DNA from: JBBPYC01 sp965218765
Lineage (GTDB): Bacteria; Pseudomonadota; Gammaproteobacteria; Burkholderiales; Burkholderiaceae_C
NCBI GenBank assembly: GCA_965218765.1
Contig: CBDCLU010000002.1
Span: forward strand, 1,612,001-1,676,000
DNA length: 64,000 nucleotides
Direction of reading: 5' to 3'
A program made the translations under genes and the position numbers. This document shows, in pieces, positions 60,662 to 64,000 of the stretch; positions within the stretch are counted from its first letter, which is position 1, and the number at the start of each line of letters is the position of its first letter. Under the pieces are notes generated by a model. That model had not been told where the DNA came from. It searched no databases and worked only from the letters and a program-made list of their open reading frames with translations.

Positions 60662-61900
60662 TCAAGCTGCAAGCCACCCCTCGATCGCATCGCGCCGCGC
60701 CGCCTGCACGCGGGCGCCGACCGCCTCGCCGCGGAGGCCATCGGCGCTCGCGCATGCCGCGACGGCTGCCGTATCGACACGCTGCGCTGCAGCCAGCACG
60801 GCCAGCAGGCGCTCGCGCTGTGGATAGGGCGCCTCCTGCAGGCCGAGCCGGCCACGCGCATCGCATTCGCAGGCCAGCAGCGCGTCGGCGAAGCGCGCCG
60901 GCTTGCGGATCGCATCGCAGCGCTCGAGCAGGCGCAGCAGTGCAGCGGCGTTCAGCTCGCCGCTCCTGTGGATGTTGCCGTGTTCACGCGCGACCACGTC
61001 GGCGAGCTGGCGCACCTCATTGGGCACGCGCCAGCGGTCGCAGACCTGTTGCAGCAGCTTCGCGCTGCGCTGCTCGTGGCCGTGGTGGCGCGGCAGCAGC
61101 TCGGGCGGCGTGGTGCCCTTGCCGAGGTCGTGCGTGAGGCAGGCAAAGCGCACGGCCAACGATGCCCCGAGCTGCGTACTCAGGTCCAGCACCAGCATCA
61201 GATGTACGCCGCAGTCGACTTCAGGATGGTGCGCGGCCGGCTGCGGCACCCCCCAGAGCCGGTCGACTTCGGGCAGCAGCTTTGCCAATGCGCCGCATTC
61301 GCGCAGCAGCTCGAACATGCGCGATGGCGCCGCTTCCATCAGCCCGCGCGACAGCTCCTGCCAGACCCGCTCGGGCACCAGCGCATCGACTTCGCCGGCG
61401 GCCACCATCTCGCGCATCAGCTGCAGGGTTTCCGGTGCCACCGTGAAGTCGGCAAAACGCGCGGCAAAGCGCGCCACGCGCAGGATGCGCACCGGGTCTT
61501 CGCGGAACGCGGGCGTCACATGGCGCAGCACCCTGGCAGTCAGGTCCTTTTGTCCGAAATATGGGTCAAATAGCACCGGGGCGCTAGTGCTTCCTGGCTG
61601 TCTAGCTATTGAATTGATAGTCAGGTCGCGCCGCGCAAGATCTTGCTCCAAGGTCACGTCGGGCGCTGCATGAAACGCGAAGCCGTGGTAGCCGGCGGCC
61701 GTTTTGCGCTCGGTACGCGCCAGCGCATATTCCTCGTGCGTGTCGGGGTGCAGGAACACCGGGAAGTCGCGACCGACGGGCTTGAAGCCGCGCGCGATCA
61801 TCTGTTCGGGCGTGGCACCGACCACCACCCAATCCCTATCCTGCACCGGCAGTCCGAGCAATTGGTCGCGTACGGCGCCGCCCACCAGATAAATCTCCAC
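60662..61900 (-). CDS. cca: Multifunctional CCA tRNA nucleotidyltransferase with HD domain
   Basis: 412 aa. The nucleotidyltransferase motif is VGGAVRDQLLGLPVQDRDWV with DLARRDLTINSIA, then REDPVRILRVARFAARF. The HD domain shows LTHDLGKGTTPPELLPRHHGHE. It adds or repairs the 3'-CCA of tRNAs and, in this subclass, has phosphohydrolase activity. A GTGCTATTTGA / CTATTGAATTGATAG-rich patch (61566-61620) encodes the extra SIARQPGSTSAPVLFDPY segment, another AT-rich repeat-like insertion. It stands alone on the minus strand. Confidence 0.93.
   Translation of the reverse strand: MEIYLVGGAVRDQLLGLPVQDRDWVVVGATPEQMIARGFKPVGRDFPVFLHPDTHEEYALARTERKTAAGYHGFAFHAAPDVTLEQDLARRDLTINSIARQPGSTSAPVLFDPYFGQKDLTARVLRHVTPAFREDPVRILRVARFAARFADFTVAPETLQLMREMVAAGEVDALVPERVWQELSRGLMEAAPSRMFELLRECGALAKLLPEVDRLWGVPQPAAHHPEVDCGVHLMLVLDLSTQLGASLAVRFACLTHDLGKGTTPPELLPRHHGHEQRSAKLLQQVCDRWRVPNEVRQLADVVAREHGNIHRSGELNAAALLRLLERCDAIRKPARFADALLACECDARGRLGLQEAPYPQRERLLAVLAAAQRVDTAAVAACASADGLRGEAVGARVQAARRDAIEGWLAA
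61566..61620. repeat. AT-richer dyad-containing patch inside cca
   Basis: Contains TAGCACCGGGGCGCTAGTGC and CTATTGAATTGATAG. It resembles the patches in lpxK (17710) and near 39714, 20168 and 52958. It is in frame and lies at a variable loop of Cca. Confidence 0.45.
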
Positions 61901-62105
61901 CAGACCAAGTCTAAGGCGCCACCCGGTGCACGTGCGGCCCGCGCGCCAGGGCCGATTGGGTTACTGCTGAGCATGGCAACACGCATTTGCTTTCGTGATG
62001 CCATTCATTCGGAATGAAAAGTGGTCAAACTAAGGGAAAACCCTATATTGGTTGTTACGAGGCAGCCGCCTCAACACGCTCCGCCCAGGAGCAAAGGAAT
62101 TCACC

Positions 62106-62324
62106 ATGTCCAAGCAGATTCATGAAAGCGTGTTGCGCAATCCGATCGCAATGCCAGATGCCGTCGACAAATTTGTGGCAGCGGCTCTCGCCATCGTAGG
62201 GTTTTTCCACGCGCTCGCCGATGTGCCGAACGAACTGCTGCGCATGGCTGACGAACACGAGTCCAGCCGCCCGGAACTTGCCACCCGCCTGCGCAAGGCC
62301 GTGCGCCTGGGCTGGGGCTGGTGA
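62106..62324 (+). CDS. Small hypothetical protein
   Basis: 72 aa. AMPDAVDKFVAAALAIVGFF has a hydrophobic helix, followed by an acidic segment and a basic RLRKAVRLGWGW end. AAAGGA lies 6 bases before the ATG, so translation is likely. No family was recognised. It is isolated between cca (divergent) and the RidA-like gene (convergent). Confidence 0.6.
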   Translation: MSKQIHESVLRNPIAMPDAVDKFVAAALAIVGFFHALADVPNELLRMADEHESSRPELATRLRKAVRLGWGW

Positions 62325-62673
62325 TTGCCGTTCGTCACGTTGGCCATTGACGTATGTGACCTGCAAGACGACCGGTCGCCAGACCAGCGTTGCGGGGTCT
62401 GAACACACTCGGGGTACTCGCGGCGGCTCCGGCACGCGGCGGCACCGCCGACTGCGCGCCGTCAGCGCCAGCGGGTCAACGGTGGCTCCCAGCCACCCGT
62501 CGAATCAACGGCGTCCGGGCCCGCTCGACGGTCCCGCGTGTGCATCGTCCATGCGGCCGGCTTCCACGAGTTCCGGCGAGCGGCCGAGCCGATCGCGCTG
62601 GGCTGCTCGAGCACGCGCCGCTGCGTCCGGTGGCGCAACGGACCCATGCTGGTCTGGCGTCGCTTTCGTTGGC
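62325..62673. other. Intergenic region, nothing recognised
   Basis: About 350 bases between the small ORF and the convergent RidA-like gene. Only shadow frames; no terminator hairpin was convincing. Confidence 0.4.
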
Positions 62674-63066
62674 TCACCGCTTGCGTGCGGTGACTTCGAT
62701 CTCGATCTTCATGCGCGCATCGGCGAGCCCGGCTGCCAGCATCGTGGCGGCCGGCCGCACGTCGCCGAACCAGCGCCTGAGAATCGGCCAGCAGCGCGCG
62801 AACTCGGCCGCATCCGGCACGATGTAGCGCACCCGCACCACGTCGGTGATGCCGGCGCCGGCCTCGCGCAGCGCCGCCTCGATGTTGGCAAGCGCCTGTT
62901 CGGCCTGGGCCTCGATGTCCGGCGCGATCTGCATGGTCGCGTAATCGAAGCCGGTGGTGCCGGAGACGAACACCCAGCGGCCGTCCAGCACGGCGCGCGA
63001 ATAGCCGATCTCGGCTTCGAACGTCGAGCCGGAACTGATCAGCCGGCGGGCCGGTTGCCCGGTCAC
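62674..63066 (-). CDS. RidA/YjgF/UK114 family protein
   Basis: 130 aa. The family pattern is SRAVLDGRWVFVSGTTGFDY, EAQAEQALANIEAALREAGA and VVRVRYIVPDA, with the C-terminal MKIEIEVTARKR. RidA proteins hydrolyse reactive enamine/imine intermediates; some relatives have other substrates. The arginine before YIVPDA (R-x-R-YIVP) matches the conserved Arg105-type position. It overlaps the upstream GST gene by four bases, so they are cotranscribed. Confidence 0.86.
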   Translation of the reverse strand: MTGQPARRLISSGSTFEAEIGYSRAVLDGRWVFVSGTTGFDYATMQIAPDIEAQAEQALANIEAALREAGAGITDVVRVRYIVPDAAEFARCWPILRRWFGDVRPAATMLAAGLADARMKIEIEVTARKR

Positions 63067-63746
63067 CGCGCGCTCCGATAGGGCTCTTCGAATGCGAGGA
63101 AATCATGCTCGGCGAGCGCCTGTTCGACCCAGGCCTGTACGGCCGGCAAGGCGCGCACGCGCTCGAAGTAGGCCTGCACGTCGAGCGGCGCCGGCATCGC
63201 ATAGGTCTGAAAGCGCAGCACCACCGGCGCGAAGAACGCATCGGCGATCGAGAAGTCGCCGAACAGCAGCGGTCCGCCGTGCGAGGCCAGTGCATCCTGC
63301 ATCAGCTGCACGACCCGCTCGACGTCGGTGCGCACGGCCGGCTCGTCCTGCAGCAGCCGCGCGCCCACTTGCGGCAACCGAGCCTCGATGTTCATCGTGC
63401 AGTGCTCACGCAACGCGCCGAAGCCCGCGTGCATCTCGGCGCAGACACTGCGCGCGCGGGCGCGGGCTTTTGGATCGCGCGGCCAGAGGTGCTTGTCCGG
63501 AAACTGCTCGGCCAGGTATTCGGCAATGGCGAGGCTGTCCCAGACTGCGAAGCCTTCGTCCAGCAGCGCGGGCACCTTGCCCACCGGACTGACGGCTTGC
63601 AGCGTGCGCTTGAAGTCGGAGCCTGGATCGAACGAATCGAACCGCACCAGCGTGTCCTGAAACGCGACGTCGGCCTGCGTCATGAGCACCCAGGGCCGCA
63701 TCGACCAAGATGAATAGTTGCGATTGCCGGTGAAGAGTTCGAGCAT
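63063..63746 (-). CDS. Glutathione S-transferase family protein
   Basis: 227 aa. The thioredoxin-like N-terminal domain has LFTGNRNYSSWSMRPWVLM with a Ser-Ser-Trp-Ser active-site region, VSPVGKVPALLDEGFAVWDS with cis-Pro, and LAIAEYLAEQFPDKHLWP. The helical C-terminal domain carries FGDFSIADAFFAPVV (N-capping motif). It conjugates or reduces glutathione-linked substrates. The stop overlaps the RidA-like start. Confidence 0.88.
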   Translation of the reverse strand: MLELFTGNRNYSSWSMRPWVLMTQADVAFQDTLVRFDSFDPGSDFKRTLQAVSPVGKVPALLDEGFAVWDSLAIAEYLAEQFPDKHLWPRDPKARARARSVCAEMHAGFGALREHCTMNIEARLPQVGARLLQDEPAVRTDVERVVQLMQDALASHGGPLLFGDFSIADAFFAPVVLRFQTYAMPAPLDVQAYFERVRALPAVQAWVEQALAEHDFLAFEEPYRSAR

Positions 63747-63821
63747 CGGACTGCCTCGTTTTCAGATAACCGTGGCATTTGCCACAGACGCCATGCTAGG
63801 GCCTGTGACACTTGGCGACTG

Positions 63822-64000
63822 ATGCAAAAAGCCGCGGCGATTGATGACCTGATGAGCGACGGTTGCCGGCGCGATGGGTCGGCACTGCAGCGGCTTGGCC
63901 GCGCGCTGCTGATCGGCTGCCTCGCGCTGGCCGGCTTGTCGGCACCGGCTGCAGCGCTGCCGGTGGTGCAGCTTTCGGCGCAGACGCCGACATTGCCGCT
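63822..64000 (+). CDS. Exported protein, 5' part only (runs off the window)
   Basis: The frame from the ATG at 63822 is open to the window end. A basic N-terminus is followed by the hydrophobic segment ALLIGCLALAGLSAPAAA, a signal peptide, and the mature start LPVVQLSAQTPTLP. This is reminiscent of sensor proteins with a periplasmic 7TMR-type extracellular domain, but the visible part is too short to decide. An ATG at 63852 is an alternative. Confidence 0.5.
   Translation, partial: MQKAAAIDDLMSDGCRRDGSALQRLGRALLIGCLALAGLSAPAAALPVVQLSAQTPTLP

Noticed and set aside
1..64000. CRISPR arrays, tRNA and rRNA genes
   Set aside because: No regularly spaced direct repeats and no recognisable tRNA or rRNA sequence were found by eye.

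Overview
The window is high-GC DNA with the gene order and families of a beta-proteobacterium of the order Burkholderiales, probably Comamonadaceae or a close relative. The evidence is the block sodB / xseA / exbB-exbD-lpxK-trm112-like-kdsB-adk, two Bug/TctC-type periplasmic binding proteins, a soxCDYZAXB thiosulfate-oxidation cluster, and short GCTATC/GATAGC-type dyads scattered through genes. No rRNA, tRNA or CRISPR array was seen.

Layout. 1-4835: a 2-keto-4-pentenoate-hydratase-like gene is split by a 4.24-kb IS66-family element (193-4436) flanked by a perfect 8-bp target duplication. That element itself carries a decayed IS1182-type element (244-2091) in its leader. 4913-5644: a ribbon-helix-helix-like antitoxin and PIN toxin pair behind a perfect palindromic operator. 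5861-7555: dcd (dCTP deaminase) interrupted in its active-site motif by an in-frame 376-residue intein with an HNH endonuclease; this is the most unusual gene of the window. 7703-13176: a BMP-type binding protein, a DUF3606 protein, icd, two related small secreted proteins and a DUF192 protein. 13267-19830: sodB, xseA, exbBD, lpxK, a Trm112-like protein, kdsB and adk, covering envelope and nucleotide housekeeping. 19859-21723: asparaginase and divergent lexA with two LexA-type boxes between them. 22134-27454: a small conserved-looking protein, a hotdog dehydratase and FabG-type reductase pair, universal stress protein, 2OG-Fe dioxygenase, TlpA-like thioredoxin and metallo-beta-lactamase-fold hydrolase. 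27610-35663: an ICMT-like methyltransferase, a DsrE-like protein and soxB, X, A, Z, Y, D, C, all sox genes on the minus strand. 35869-43386: two Bug proteins with a hydroxypyruvate-isomerase-like enzyme, then ttcA, folB, a pteridine-reductase-like SDR, a MidA-type methyltransferase and small proteins.

43562-54499: an mdtABC-type RND efflux operon with its outer-membrane factor. It is interrupted between mdtB and mdtC by an AT-rich island carrying two unrecognised genes, one of which has apparently lost its ATG start. 54700-60601: a tight operon of a TPP enzyme, an internally duplicated membrane protein, a gluconate-dehydrogenase subunit-3-like protein, a GMC oxidoreductase and an SMP-30 lactonase, consistent with periplasmic or membrane sugar/sugar-acid oxidation. 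60662-64000: cca, a small ORF, a RidA-like protein, a GST and the start of an exported protein running off the window.

Working together: the sox gene products would oxidise thiosulfate in the periplasm; the xseA-adk block serves envelope (Kdo, lipid A) and DNA maintenance; lexA appears autoregulated. The intein makes dCTP deamination, a source of dUTP/dTTP, dependent on protein splicing.
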